This document shows, in pieces, positions 20,651-28,828 of a DNA stretch of 28,828 bases. The translations under genes were made by a program, and so were the position numbers. This stretch comes from Pseudomonadota bacterium (GTDB lineage Bacteria; Pseudomonadota; Gammaproteobacteria; Xanthomonadales; Xanthomonadaceae): NCBI GenBank assembly GCA_023419315.1, contig JAEZYE010000003.1, positions 1 through 28,828 of the forward strand. Reading direction: 5' to 3'. How positions within the stretch are numbered: position 1 is the first letter of the stretch; every line of letters begins with the position of its first letter. The notes beneath the pieces are model-generated. The model ran no database searches. It had not been told where the DNA came from and was given only the letters and a program-made list of their open reading frames with translations.

Positions 20651-22285
20651 TCAACTGCCGTAGCGATTGGTGATCGGGTACCGCCGCTCGCGGCCGAATG
20701 CACGACGCGAAATCTTCGGCCCCGGCGCAGCCTGGTGGCGTTTCCATTCACTGACCCGGACCAGCTTGAGCATGCGATCCACCGTCGCCGCGTCGAAGCC
20801 GGCGGCGACGATCTCGTCACGCGATTGTTCCAGGTCCACGTAGCGGAACAGGATGGCGTCGAGCACGTCATAGGGCGGCAGCGAATCCTGATCGGTCTGG
20901 TTCGCGCGCAGTTCCGCCGACGGCGGACGCGCGATGACCTCGGGCGGAATGACCGGCGCACCGCCGACCGTGTTGCGCCAGCGCGCCAGCGAGAACACTT
21001 CGGTCTTGTACAGATCCTTGATGGGCGCATAGCCGCCGCACATGTCGCCATAGATCGTGGCGTAGCCGACCGCGTATTCGCTCTTGTTGCCCGTCGTGAG
21101 CAGCAGGCCGCCCAGCTTGTTGCTCAGCGCCATCAGGATGACGCCGCGGCTGCGCGACTGCAGGTTTTCTTCGGTGACATCGGCGGGCCGGTCGGCAAAC
21201 AGCGGCGACAGTGCCTCCAGAAAGCCCTTGAACGGTGCTTCGATCGACACGGCTTCCAGCTTCACGCCCAGCGCCTCGCACTGTTCGGCCGCGAGGTCAT
21301 TGGACAATCCCGCCGTATAGCGTGACGGCAGGCGCACCGCCGTGACGTTCTGCGCCCCGAGCGCGTCCACGGCCAGCGCCAGCACCAGTGCCGAATCGAT
21401 GCCGCCGGAAAGGCCCAACCACACCTTGCCGAAACCGTTCTTGCCGCAGTAATCGCGCAGTCCTCGCACGATGGCGCGCCACGCAAGCGCATCGCGGCTT
21501 TCATCGCCATCGTCCATCCATTGCACCGGGCTGAAACGCCGCTGCTCCGCATCGAAATCGACCACCAGCCATTGATCGGTGAACGCCGCCGCCGCCGGAT
21601 GCACCGTGCCGTCACCATCGGCGACCACGGAAGCGCCATCGAACACCAGCGCGTCCTGCCCGCCCACGACATTCAGATAAGCGAGCGCGACGCCGGATTC
21701 ACGCGTGCGCTGCGCCAGCAACGCATCGCGCTGCGCATGCTTGTCGCGGTCGTACGGCGACGCATTCGGAATCAGCGTGAGCTGCGCGCCCGCGCGCGCG
21801 GTGGCCGCGAGTGGTTCGGGGAACCACAGGTCTTCGCAGATGATCACGCCGACCGGCACGCCCTTGATGTCGAACACGCAGGGTTCGCCATTCGGGTCCA
21901 CGTCGAAATAGCGCCGCTCGTCGAACACGGCGTAGTTCGGCAACTCGCGCTTGCGATAGGTTGCTTCGACATGACCGTCGCGCAGCACGCTGGCGGAATT
22001 GTAGACAATGCTGCCCGCGCTTTCCGGCCAGCCGACCACGGCCACGATGCCGTGCGTCGTGGCGGCGATCTCCCGCAATGCACTCTCGCAATCGGCCAGG
22101 AAGCGCGGGCGCAGCAGCAGGTCTTCCGGCGGATAGCCACTGATCGCCAGCTCGGGAAACAGCACCGCGTCGGCGCCGTATTCATCGCGCGCGACGGCGA
22201 TCATTTCGATGATGCGCGCCGTGTTGTCGGCGACCGCGCCCACCGGGAAATCGAACTGCGCCATCGCCAAGCGGAGAGAAGCCAT
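20651..22285 (-). CDS. nadE: Glutamine-dependent NAD+ synthetase
   Basis: A 544-residue two-domain enzyme that makes NAD+ from deamido-NAD+, ATP and glutamine. The N-terminal nitrilase-type glutaminase domain (about 1-260) carries the catalytic triad E45 (FPELAISGYPP), K112 (YRKRELPNY) and C150 (VIICEDLWFP). The C-terminal synthetase domain has the ATP pyrophosphatase loop LSGGIDSAL (292-300) and TTGNKSEYAVGY with YGDMCGGYAPIKD further on. The start MASLRLAMAQFDFPVG at 22285 matches the usual family N-terminus; an ATG three codons earlier is possible, and neither has a clear Shine-Dalgarno motif. The gene lies downstream of sucCD but is separated from it by a strong terminator, so it should have its own promoter, which I could not identify. 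Confidence 0.95.
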   Translation of the reverse strand: MASLRLAMAQFDFPVGAVADNTARIIEMIAVARDEYGADAVLFPELAISGYPPEDLLLRPRFLADCESALREIAATTHGIVAVVGWPESAGSIVYNSASVLRDGHVEATYRKRELPNYAVFDERRYFDVDPNGEPCVFDIKGVPVGVIICEDLWFPEPLAATARAGAQLTLIPNASPYDRDKHAQRDALLAQRTRESGVALAYLNVVGGQDALVFDGASVVADGDGTVHPAAAAFTDQWLVVDFDAEQRRFSPVQWMDDGDESRDALAWRAIVRGLRDYCGKNGFGKVWLGLSGGIDSALVLALAVDALGAQNVTAVRLPSRYTAGLSNDLAAEQCEALGVKLEAVSIEAPFKGFLEALSPLFADRPADVTEENLQSRSRGVILMALSNKLGGLLLTTGNKSEYAVGYATIYGDMCGGYAPIKDLYKTEVFSLARWRNTVGGAPVIPPEVIARPPSAELRANQTDQDSLPPYDVLDAILFRYVDLEQSRDEIVAAGFDAATVDRMLKLVRVSEWKRHQAAPGPKISRRAFGRERRYPITNRYGS

Positions 22286-22410
22286 GGAGATCATCAACCA
22301 GTTGCGGGAAGCCGTGATCCTACCGCCTCGTTGTCGAGCGCGCGTGTTCGCCTCCGCTGCGCTCGCCACTGGGCCACGATGGGGTTGCGCCGTGCGCGAA
22401 CGCCGGCATG

Positions 22411-22441
22411 AAAAAAGGCCGCCCGGAGGCGGCCTTTTTTT
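22411..22441. terminator. Bidirectional terminator after sucD
   Basis: GGCCGCC (22417-22423) and GGCGGCC (22428-22434) form a perfect 7-bp stem with a four-base loop, flanked by six A residues and seven T residues. On the minus strand it ends the sucCD transcript 20 bases after the sucD stop. The DNA between it and nadE (22286-22410) holds no gene that I can support. Confidence 0.9.
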
Positions 22442-22460
22442 CTGCAGCGGGATGCCTGGA

Positions 22461-23339
22461 TTACTTCTTCAGCAACGCGGCAATCGCGGCACCGAGATCG
22501 CCCGGCGAACGCACCGTGGTGACGCCTGCGGCTTCCATCGCCGCGAACTTGCCTTCGGCCGTGCCCTTGCCGCCGGAAGCAATCGCACCGGCGTGGCCCA
22601 TGCGCTTGCCGGCCGGAGCCGACGCACCGGCGATGAAGCCGACGACGGGCTTCTTGACGTGGTTCTTGATGTACTCGGCGCCGGCTTCCTCGGCGTCGCC
22701 GCCGATTTCACCGACCATGATGATGCCTTCGGTCTGCGGGTCTTCGTTGAACAGCTTGAGGCAGTCGACGAAGTTCAGGCCGTTGATCGGGTCGCCGCCG
22801 ATGCCGATGCAGGTCGACTGGCCCAGGCCCACTTCGGTGGTCTGCTTGACCGCTTCATAGGTCAGCGTGCCGGAGCGCGACACGATGCCGACCTTGCCCG
22901 GCATGTGGATGTGGCCCGGCATGATGCCGATCTTGCACTCGCCCGGCGTGATCACGCCCGGGCAGTTCGGCCCGATCAGCACGGTGTCGGGATGCGCGCG
23001 GGTCAGCACGTTCTTGACGCGCAGCATGTCCAGCACCGGGATGCCCTCGGTGATGCAGACGATGACCTTGATGCCGGCCGCAGCCGCTTCGAGGATGGCG
23101 TCGGCCGCGAACGGCGGCGGGACGTAGATGACCGACGCATCGGCGCCGGTGCTCTTGACGGCATCGGCAACCGTGTCGAATACCGGCAGATCGATGTGGG
23201 TCGTGCCGCCCTTGCCCGGCGTGACACCGCCGACGACCTGGGTGCCGTACTCGATCATCTGGGTGGCGTGGAAAGTGCCCTGCTGGCCGGTGAAGCCCTG
23301 CACGATCACCTTGGTGTTCTTGTTGATCAAAACGGACAT
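22461..23339 (-). CDS. sucD: Succinyl-CoA synthetase alpha subunit
   Basis: A 292-residue subunit of the TCA-cycle enzyme that converts succinyl-CoA to succinate with formation of ATP or GTP. The CoA-binding Rossmann domain begins VIVQGFTGQQGTFH (11-24). GPNCPGVITPGECKIGIMPG lies at 123-142. The phosphohistidine is H249, in MGHAGAIASGG. The start MSVLINKN at 23339 is supported by AGGA eight bases upstream; a longer in-frame start at 23441 would add 34 residues that family members lack. It is paired with sucC, but across an unusually long spacer of 178 bases. Confidence 0.96.
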   Translation of the reverse strand: MSVLINKNTKVIVQGFTGQQGTFHATQMIEYGTQVVGGVTPGKGGTTHIDLPVFDTVADAVKSTGADASVIYVPPPFAADAILEAAAAGIKVIVCITEGIPVLDMLRVKNVLTRAHPDTVLIGPNCPGVITPGECKIGIMPGHIHMPGKVGIVSRSGTLTYEAVKQTTEVGLGQSTCIGIGGDPINGLNFVDCLKLFNEDPQTEGIIMVGEIGGDAEEAGAEYIKNHVKKPVVGFIAGASAPAGKRMGHAGAIASGGKGTAEGKFAAMEAAGVTTVRSPGDLGAAIAALLKK

Positions 23340-23387
23340 TCGTTTTAGTCCTCTGAATTGCGTGTTGTTTATCGGCTCCGGGACCAC

Positions 23388-23414
23388 GGCATGTTTCGCA
23401 TCGCGAAACGTGCC
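23388..23414. repeat. Inverted repeat 1 in the sucC-sucD spacer
   Basis: GGCATGTTTCGC and GCGAAACGTGCC are 12-base arms around ATC, with one imperfect position (T opposite G on the plus strand, C opposite A in minus-strand RNA). The mRNA would form a strong hairpin about 50 bases before the sucD start. Confidence 0.75.
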
Positions 23415-23435
23415 CCAGGTGTGCCCCTGCATCCC

Positions 23436-23462
23436 CGACATCGCCGCTTCGCGTCGATGTCG
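23436..23462. repeat. Inverted repeat 2 in the sucC-sucD spacer
   Basis: CGACATCG and CGATGTCG are perfect 8-base arms. Inside the loop, CGC and GCG pair around TTC after a single C/T mismatch, giving an 11-pair hairpin. Confidence 0.75.
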
Positions 23463-23463
23463 C

Positions 23464-23478
23464 CCCTTGACTCAAGGG
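23464..23478. repeat. Inverted repeat 3 in the sucC-sucD spacer
   Basis: CCCTTGA and TCAAGGG are perfect arms around a single C. This site begins two bases after repeat 2 and lies 40 bases beyond the sucC stop. No T tract follows any of the three repeats on the minus strand. Confidence 0.7.
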
Positions 23479-23517
23479 AGCTGGAAATGCGGCCGGCGAT
23501 CCCGGATCCCTGGAAGG

Positions 23518-24687
<1,170 letters not shown>

Positions 24688-24783
24688 GCGTCACCGTGGG
24701 TAGGAAACAGGTAGAGGCCGGTCTTGCCGCCGGATTGCGTTCGACGGTCCAGAGGGGCGCCATGCGGCGCCAGCCAGCTCCCT

Positions 24784-24812
24784 ATTGTCGCCCAGTGGGA
24801 CGGGCGGCGCAA
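24784..24812 (-). promoter_or_regulatory. Possible sigma-70 promoter for sucCD
   Basis: On the minus strand TTGCGC (24812-24807) and GACAAT (24789-24784) are 17 bases apart. The -10 matches consensus at four of six positions and the -35 at three. It would give a leader of roughly 90 bases. Confidence 0.4.
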
Positions 24813-24837
24813 AACGGACCGCCCACACGGGCGTGCC

Positions 24838-24843
24838 TATACT
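24838..24843 (+). promoter_or_regulatory. Possible -10 element for pilS
   Basis: TATACT matches the -10 consensus at five of six positions. It would start transcription near 24850, just ahead of the pilS Shine-Dalgarno sequence. No clear -35 was found. Confidence 0.35.
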
Positions 24844-24872
24844 GGGGACAGGACCAGCAGGGGGAGCAGCGC

Positions 24873-26492
24873 TTGGCGCCAAGCCAGTCGATTCTGGGAC
24901 GCATCGAGTCCGCGCCGCGGCGCGAACTCTATTTCTTTGCCCTCTACCGGACCCTGGAGGCCGCCATCCTGGCCGGGCTGCTGTTCAGCCCCCTCTCGGA
25001 CCTGCTGGGCAACCAGCGGCATGCCGAACTGGGCATTGCGGTCACGCTCGCCTACCTGTGCGCTTCGGTCGTGCTGCTGTTGCTGGCCCGCAGCCCGCGC
25101 GTGCTCACCCTCACCGTGCTGGGGAGCCTGACGGTGGATGTCATCGCCGCCGCGCTCATCACCCACGCCATGCCTGCCGCCACCGCCGGCGTGGCGATGA
25201 TGCTGTTGTTCAACGTCTGCGCCGCCGCGCTGCTCTTGCCCTCGTGGCGCTGGGCGATGTTCGCGACCTCGCTGGCCGTGGTCGCACTGACCGCCGAATT
25301 CGTCTGGACCTTCGTCCGCCACGGCGGCAACACGCGCTCGATCGCCGAACTGATCATGTTCGCCGTCAGCTACATCGCCGTGGGTTATCTGGCGCACCAG
25401 GTCGGCCAGCGCGCGCGCCACAGCGAGGCGCTGGCCGATCGCCGCGGCGCGGAAGTGGCCAATCTGGTCGAGATCAATGAGCTGATCATCCGGCGCATGC
25501 GGACCGGTGTGCTGGTGGTCGATGCGGACAACCACATCCGTCTGGCCAACGAAGCGGCCAGCCTGCTGCTCGGCGACAGCACCGAAGGCGCGAGCGATGA
25601 AGGCGGCGTCCTGCTGACGCATGCGGCGCCGGAGTTGTCCCGCCGCCTGCAGCGCTGGCGCAATGGTTGGCAGGCCGATGACGCACCGATGCAACTGTCG
25701 CCGGATCAACCCGAAGTCCAGCCACGGTTCGCGCGCCTGCTGGCCGACAGCGAGACGTCGCTGATCTTCCTCGATGACGCCACCGTGGTCTCGCGCCGGG
25801 CCGAATCGCTGACGCTGGCCGCGCTTGGCCGCTTTTCAGCCAGCCTGGCGCACGAAATCCGCAACCCGCTCGCCGCCATCAATTACGCCGTCCAGCTGCT
25901 CGAGGAATCGCGCAACATCATCGACGGCGATCGTCGCCTGCTGCAGATCATCCACCAGCAATGCCAGCGCACCAACGGCATCGTCGAGAGCGTGCTCGGC
26001 CTGGCCCGGCGTGAGCGCGCCAATCCGGAACATGTCGACCTCAACGGCTATGTGCGCCGCTTCATCGACGAGTACCAGCAATCGCTCTCGATCGAGACCG
26101 ACACGCTGGAAGCGGTGATCGGCGTCAAGCCGGTGCTGGCCTTGATGGATCTGCGGCACCTTCAGCAGGTACTCACCGTGCTGGTGCAGAACGCGCTGAA
26201 CTACGGTCGTCTGCCGGGCGAACCGGCGCGCGTCCGGATGCGCGTGTTCCAGGCGGATCACCGCCCGATGATCGACGTCATGGATCGCGGGCCGGGCATC
26301 CCCGAAGCCGTGGCGTCACAGCTTTTCCGCCCGTTCTTCACCACGTCCGAGCACGGCACCGGGCTGGGGCTGTATATCGCCCGCGAACTCTGCCGCGCCA
26401 ACCAGGCCACGCTGGAATACGTGCCGGTGCCCGGCGGTGGCAGTTGCTTCCGCATCACCCTGCCCGGTCCGCACGCGTTGCTGCCGGCCTGA
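24873..26492 (+). CDS. pilS: Type IV pilus sensor histidine kinase PilS
   Basis: A 539-residue inner-membrane histidine kinase that controls PilR and so pilin expression. Six hydrophobic segments fill about residues 25-175. A PAS-like linker (about 195-305) follows. The kinase core has the H-box with H327 in SLAHEIRNPLAAINY, the N-box with N440 in VLVQNALNYGR, DRGPGIP (471-477) and GTGLGLYIAREL (495-506). The start is a TTG at 24873, with GGGGGAG six bases upstream. An ATG-initiated extension from 24696 would overlap the sucC promoter and is not like PilS. The reading order pilS-pilR with a 77-base gap is typical of the type IV pilus locus. Confidence 0.92.
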   Translation: MAPSQSILGRIESAPRRELYFFALYRTLEAAILAGLLFSPLSDLLGNQRHAELGIAVTLAYLCASVVLLLLARSPRVLTLTVLGSLTVDVIAAALITHAMPAATAGVAMMLLFNVCAAALLLPSWRWAMFATSLAVVALTAEFVWTFVRHGGNTRSIAELIMFAVSYIAVGYLAHQVGQRARHSEALADRRGAEVANLVEINELIIRRMRTGVLVVDADNHIRLANEAASLLLGDSTEGASDEGGVLLTHAAPELSRRLQRWRNGWQADDAPMQLSPDQPEVQPRFARLLADSETSLIFLDDATVVSRRAESLTLAALGRFSASLAHEIRNPLAAINYAVQLLEESRNIIDGDRRLLQIIHQQCQRTNGIVESVLGLARRERANPEHVDLNGYVRRFIDEYQQSLSIETDTLEAVIGVKPVLALMDLRHLQQVLTVLVQNALNYGRLPGEPARVRMRVFQADHRPMIDVMDRGPGIPEAVASQLFRPFFTTSEHGTGLGLYIARELCRANQATLEYVPVPGGGSCFRITLPGPHALLPA

Positions 26493-26569
26493 TCACCCCG
26501 CAGCCGCAAGACTAGCGACGTCTCACATTCAGCCGGTAAACTGAACGAACAGGGGCCGAAGGGGGATTC

Positions 26570-27958
26570 ATGAGCGAAAATCGTAGCGCCCTGATCGTCG
26601 ATGACGAACGCGACATCCGCGAACTGCTGGTACTGACGCTGGGCCGGATGGGCCTGCGCATCGATACCGCCGCCAATCTGGGCGAAGCCCGGGAACTGTT
26701 GTCGCGCAACACCTACGACCTGTGCTTCACCGACATGCGGCTGCCCGATGGCAACGGCATCGAACTGGTCGGCGAAATCGCGCGCCATTACCCGCGCACG
26801 CCGGTGGCGATGATCACGGCCTTCGGCAACATCGAACTGGCGGTGGAAGCACTGAAGGCCGGCGCCTTCGATTTCGTCAGCAAGCCGGTCGATCTGACCG
26901 TGCTGCGCGGCCTGGTCAAGCATGCGCTGGAACTGAACAACGCCGAGCGCGCCGCCCCGACCCCGCCACCACCGGAACAGGCAAGCCGCCTGCTGGGCGC
27001 GTCACCGCCGATGCAGACGCTGCGCGAAACCATCAGCAAGGTCGCCCGCAGCCAGGCGCCGGTCTATATCCGCGGCGAATCCGGCGTAGGCAAGGAGTTG
27101 GTCGCCCGCACCATCCATGAGCAGGGCGCGCGTGCGTCCGGTCCGTTCGTGCCGGTGAACTGCGGCGCGATTCCCGCCGAACTGATGGAAAGCGAATTCT
27201 TCGGCCACAAGAAAGGCAGCTTCACCGGCGCGCACGCCGACAAGGCGGGCCTGTTCCAAGCCGCCAACGGTGGGACGCTGTTCCTGGATGAAGTGGCCGA
27301 ACTGCCGCTGCCGATGCAGGTCAAGCTGTTGCGTGCCATCCAGGAAAAGGCCGTGCGCCCGGTCGGCGCCGCGCAGGAAGTGCAGGTCGACGTGCGCATC
27401 CTGTCGGCGACGCACAAGGATCTGGGCGAACTGGCCGCCGACGGCCGCTTCCGCCACGACCTCTACTACCGCATCAACGTGATCGAACTGCGCGTGCCGC
27501 CATTGCGCGAACGTGCCAGCGATCTGCCGCAATTGACCAGCACCATCCTCGACCGGCTGGCCGACCAGCACGGCCGCAACGCCCCGGCGATTTCGCCCGA
27601 TGCGATGTCCGAACTGCGCCGTTATCCGTTTCCGGGCAACGTGCGCGAACTGGAGAACATCCTCGAACGCGCGCTGGCGATGGCCGACGGCCACAGCATC
27701 GAGATCGACGATCTGTATCTGCCGCAGCCCGCCGCGCGCGCGGCCGCGCCGGATGCGCCGAACGGCAACGTCATCGCCGGCCCGATCGACCTCGACCCGG
27801 CCGGCGGCCCGCTGCCGAGCTACATCGAGCAGCTCGAACGCGCCGCCATCCAGAAAGCGCTGGAAGAAAACCGCTGGAACAAGACGCGCGCGGCCGCCCA
27901 GCTCGGCATCACCTTCCGCGCGTTGCGCTACAAGCTGAAGAAACTGGGCATGGAGTAA
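26570..27958 (+). CDS. pilR: Sigma-54-dependent response regulator PilR
   Basis: A 462-residue NtrC-family activator. The receiver domain (1-120) has D11 and D12, phosphoacceptor D55 in FTDMRLPDG, and K105 in SKP. The AAA+ domain has Walker A GESGVGKE (169-176), the sigma-54-contacting loop as GSFTGA (216-221) and Walker B GTLFLDE (235-241). A Fis-type helix-turn-helix closes the protein (about 436-458). PilR with RpoN activates the pilin gene when phosphorylated by PilS. A GGGGG Shine-Dalgarno-like stretch precedes the ATG at 26570. Directly downstream lie a sigma-54-like promoter motif and an oppositely oriented low-GC gene, rather than the pilB or pilA genes often found near pilR in this family. 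Confidence 0.95.
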   Translation: MSENRSALIVDDERDIRELLVLTLGRMGLRIDTAANLGEARELLSRNTYDLCFTDMRLPDGNGIELVGEIARHYPRTPVAMITAFGNIELAVEALKAGAFDFVSKPVDLTVLRGLVKHALELNNAERAAPTPPPPEQASRLLGASPPMQTLRETISKVARSQAPVYIRGESGVGKELVARTIHEQGARASGPFVPVNCGAIPAELMESEFFGHKKGSFTGAHADKAGLFQAANGGTLFLDEVAELPLPMQVKLLRAIQEKAVRPVGAAQEVQVDVRILSATHKDLGELAADGRFRHDLYYRINVIELRVPPLRERASDLPQLTSTILDRLADQHGRNAPAISPDAMSELRRYPFPGNVRELENILERALAMADGHSIEIDDLYLPQPAARAAAPDAPNGNVIAGPIDLDPAGGPLPSYIEQLERAAIQKALEENRWNKTRAAAQLGITFRALRYKLKKLGME

Positions 27959-27997
27959 GGGAGTTGTCGGGAATTTCTCGGTGAGTTCGTGAACTTA

Positions 27998-28011
27998 GGC
28001 ACGATTTGTGC
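27998..28011 (+). promoter_or_regulatory. Sigma-54-like -24/-12 element after pilR
   Basis: GGCACGATTTGTGC has the invariant GG and GC spaced by ten bases, and the -24 half GGCACG is exact. The -12 half reads GTGC against TTGC. It points rightward, away from pilR, but the next gene lies on the opposite strand. Part of the match is a small dyad (GCAC, GTGC), so chance is possible. A palindrome AGTTCGTGAACT (27984-27995) lies just upstream. Confidence 0.45.
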
Positions 28012-28021
28012 GGATTGGGAC

Positions 28022-28669
28022 TCATTGTGTGCTTCGTTCGATGCAAAGCAGGTAGTTGGGGCGATTGATATCGAACAGACCTCGTTCGTACGCCTCATGA
28101 GCCGGCCACACTTGCCCGATCATCTCTCTCAAAGCCTGCATTGAAATCAAGGTAGTGCCTTTGTCGCCGCTGATGTAGCGATCACAGTACAAACCGAGCC
28201 AAGCAATGGGATGGCCGGGTTCGACGTCCTTGATAAGAACCAATCCACCCTCCTTTACGCTCTGCCTAAGCGCAATTAAGAAAAGGATGCGTTCGTCAGT
28301 CGGTATGTGATGCATAACGTCCGAGACCATCGCCGCGTCATACAAGCGCTCATCCCGTGCACAATGAGACTCCAACTGTCGCGCGGGGAAAAAGTGTACT
28401 CGCTCCTTGTAGATATCTTTCACATGGCGTCCGACCTCCAAAGCAATGTCGACCATGTCTACTTGGACATCAGGGCGCAGCTTTAGCAGACGATTCAGAA
28501 GATCGCCGTCGCCTCCACCCACATCCAGAACGTAAGCATCGTCAGGGAGCGTCTTGGCGAGCACATCGGCAACCTTATCTAAGTCTACGAAAATCCTGCG
28601 ATATGCCTTCGAAGCAATATGCTCTAGGACAGAGGGCATTAATGCTCGAATCGTAGGTCCAAATGCCAT
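28022..28669 (-). CDS. Class I SAM-dependent methyltransferase, low GC
   Basis: A 215-residue Rossmann-fold methyltransferase beginning MAFGPTIRALMPSVLE. Motif I is VLDVGGGDGDLL, the acidic residue that binds the SAM ribose falls in VDMVDIA, and SDVMHHIPTDERI is the motif II-III region. The C-terminal part with WLGLYCDRYISGDKG may form the substrate site. The substrate is unknown; the upstream glycosyltransferase-like gene suggests a glycan or lipid-linked sugar. I chose the ATG at 28669, with GAGAG just upstream, over a TTG 27 codons earlier that would overlap the preceding gene. Hand counts over sampled 60-base lines give about 45-58 percent GC, against about 65-75 percent in neighbouring genes, with frequent AT-ending codons. 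This suggests recent transfer. Confidence 0.8.
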   Translation of the reverse strand: MAFGPTIRALMPSVLEHIASKAYRRIFVDLDKVADVLAKTLPDDAYVLDVGGGDGDLLNRLLKLRPDVQVDMVDIALEVGRHVKDIYKERVHFFPARQLESHCARDERLYDAAMVSDVMHHIPTDERILFLIALRQSVKEGGLVLIKDVEPGHPIAWLGLYCDRYISGDKGTTLISMQALREMIGQVWPAHEAYERGLFDINRPNYLLCIERSTQ

Positions 28670-28682
28670 GATTTCTCTCGCG

Positions 28683-28828
28683 TCACATTGTTGAAGAACC
28701 CAGCAAGCGATGAATCGCACGGCGTGGCACCGAGGCAATGTCGTATGCAAGGAACCCGAGGATCAACTGGATGCCGACGATCACCTGCAAGGCCACCAGC
28801 ATGACGCTGCCCGCCGAAGCGGTGATGC
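28683..28828 (-). CDS. C-terminal fragment of a probable membrane-anchored family 2 glycosyltransferase
   Basis: Only the last 47 codons are in the window. They encode a hydrophobic helix, VMLVALQVIVGIQLILGF, followed by LAYDIASVPRRAIHRLLG and a stop at 28685-28683. A final membrane helix with GFLAYDIxxVPR is what I recall at the end of dolichyl-phosphate-mannose-synthase-like or GtrB-like glycosyltransferases, which charge undecaprenyl phosphate with a sugar. The methyltransferase gene starts 13 bases further on, so the two are probably co-transcribed. GC content rises again toward the window edge. The family call rests on a short segment. Confidence 0.55.
   Translation of the reverse strand, partial: ITASAGSVMLVALQVIVGIQLILGFLAYDIASVPRRAIHRLLGSSTM

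Overview
This is ordinary chromosomal DNA from a GC-rich gammaproteobacterium, most likely in the family Lysobacteraceae (Xanthomonadaceae: Lysobacter, Luteimonas, Xanthomonas and relatives). The evidence is the protein content and its order: clpB, pgeF-rluD, bamD, nadE, sucD-sucC and pilS-pilR on one stretch, two large TonB-dependent receptors, and a BamD longer than the E. coli form. Assignments rest on recognised motifs and remembered family sequences. No database search was possible.

Layout. 1-600 (minus): the 5' end of aspS behind a small FmdB-type zinc-ribbon gene. 742-2616 (minus): the ABC-F ATPase yheS. 2756-6993 (plus): TonB-dependent receptor A, a terminator, and the cation/proton antiporter ybaL. 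7111-12103 (minus): a membrane-anchored GGDEF-EAL protein and the disaggregase clpB, which has a clear heat-shock promoter. 12219-12491 (plus): a small GIY-YIG protein. 12498-14646 (minus): a purine/xanthine-type permease behind a DUF3574 lipoprotein gene. 14853-17282 (plus): TonB-dependent receptor B, a paralogue of A. 17322-19578 (minus): a tightly overlapping operon rluD-pgeF-DUF4166. 19688-20572 (plus): bamD. 20651-24687 (minus): sucC-sucD followed by nadE. 24873-27958 (plus): the type IV pilus two-component pair pilS-pilR. 28022-28828 (minus): an atypically AT-rich SAM methyltransferase gene behind the 3' end of a probable glycosyltransferase gene.

How the genes work together. Most are housekeeping: tRNA charging, translation, 23S rRNA pseudouridylation, peptidoglycan quality control, outer-membrane assembly, the TCA cycle, NAD synthesis and protein rescue. 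The accessory layer is the two receptors, the c-di-GMP protein, the permease/lipoprotein pair and the pilus regulators next to a probable glycan gene cluster. Coding is dense and no gap exceeds 300 bases. There are no rRNA or tRNA genes, insertion sequences, prophage genes or CRISPR arrays that I can see.

I found no clear new biological system. The best leads are small: a sigma-54-like promoter just after pilR that faces a low-GC gene in the opposite orientation; a probable CTG start codon for the DUF4166 gene, overlapping the pgeF stop; an unusually long sucC-sucD spacer holding three inverted repeats; a C9 tract before receptor A; and a conserved-looking internal start site in clpB.
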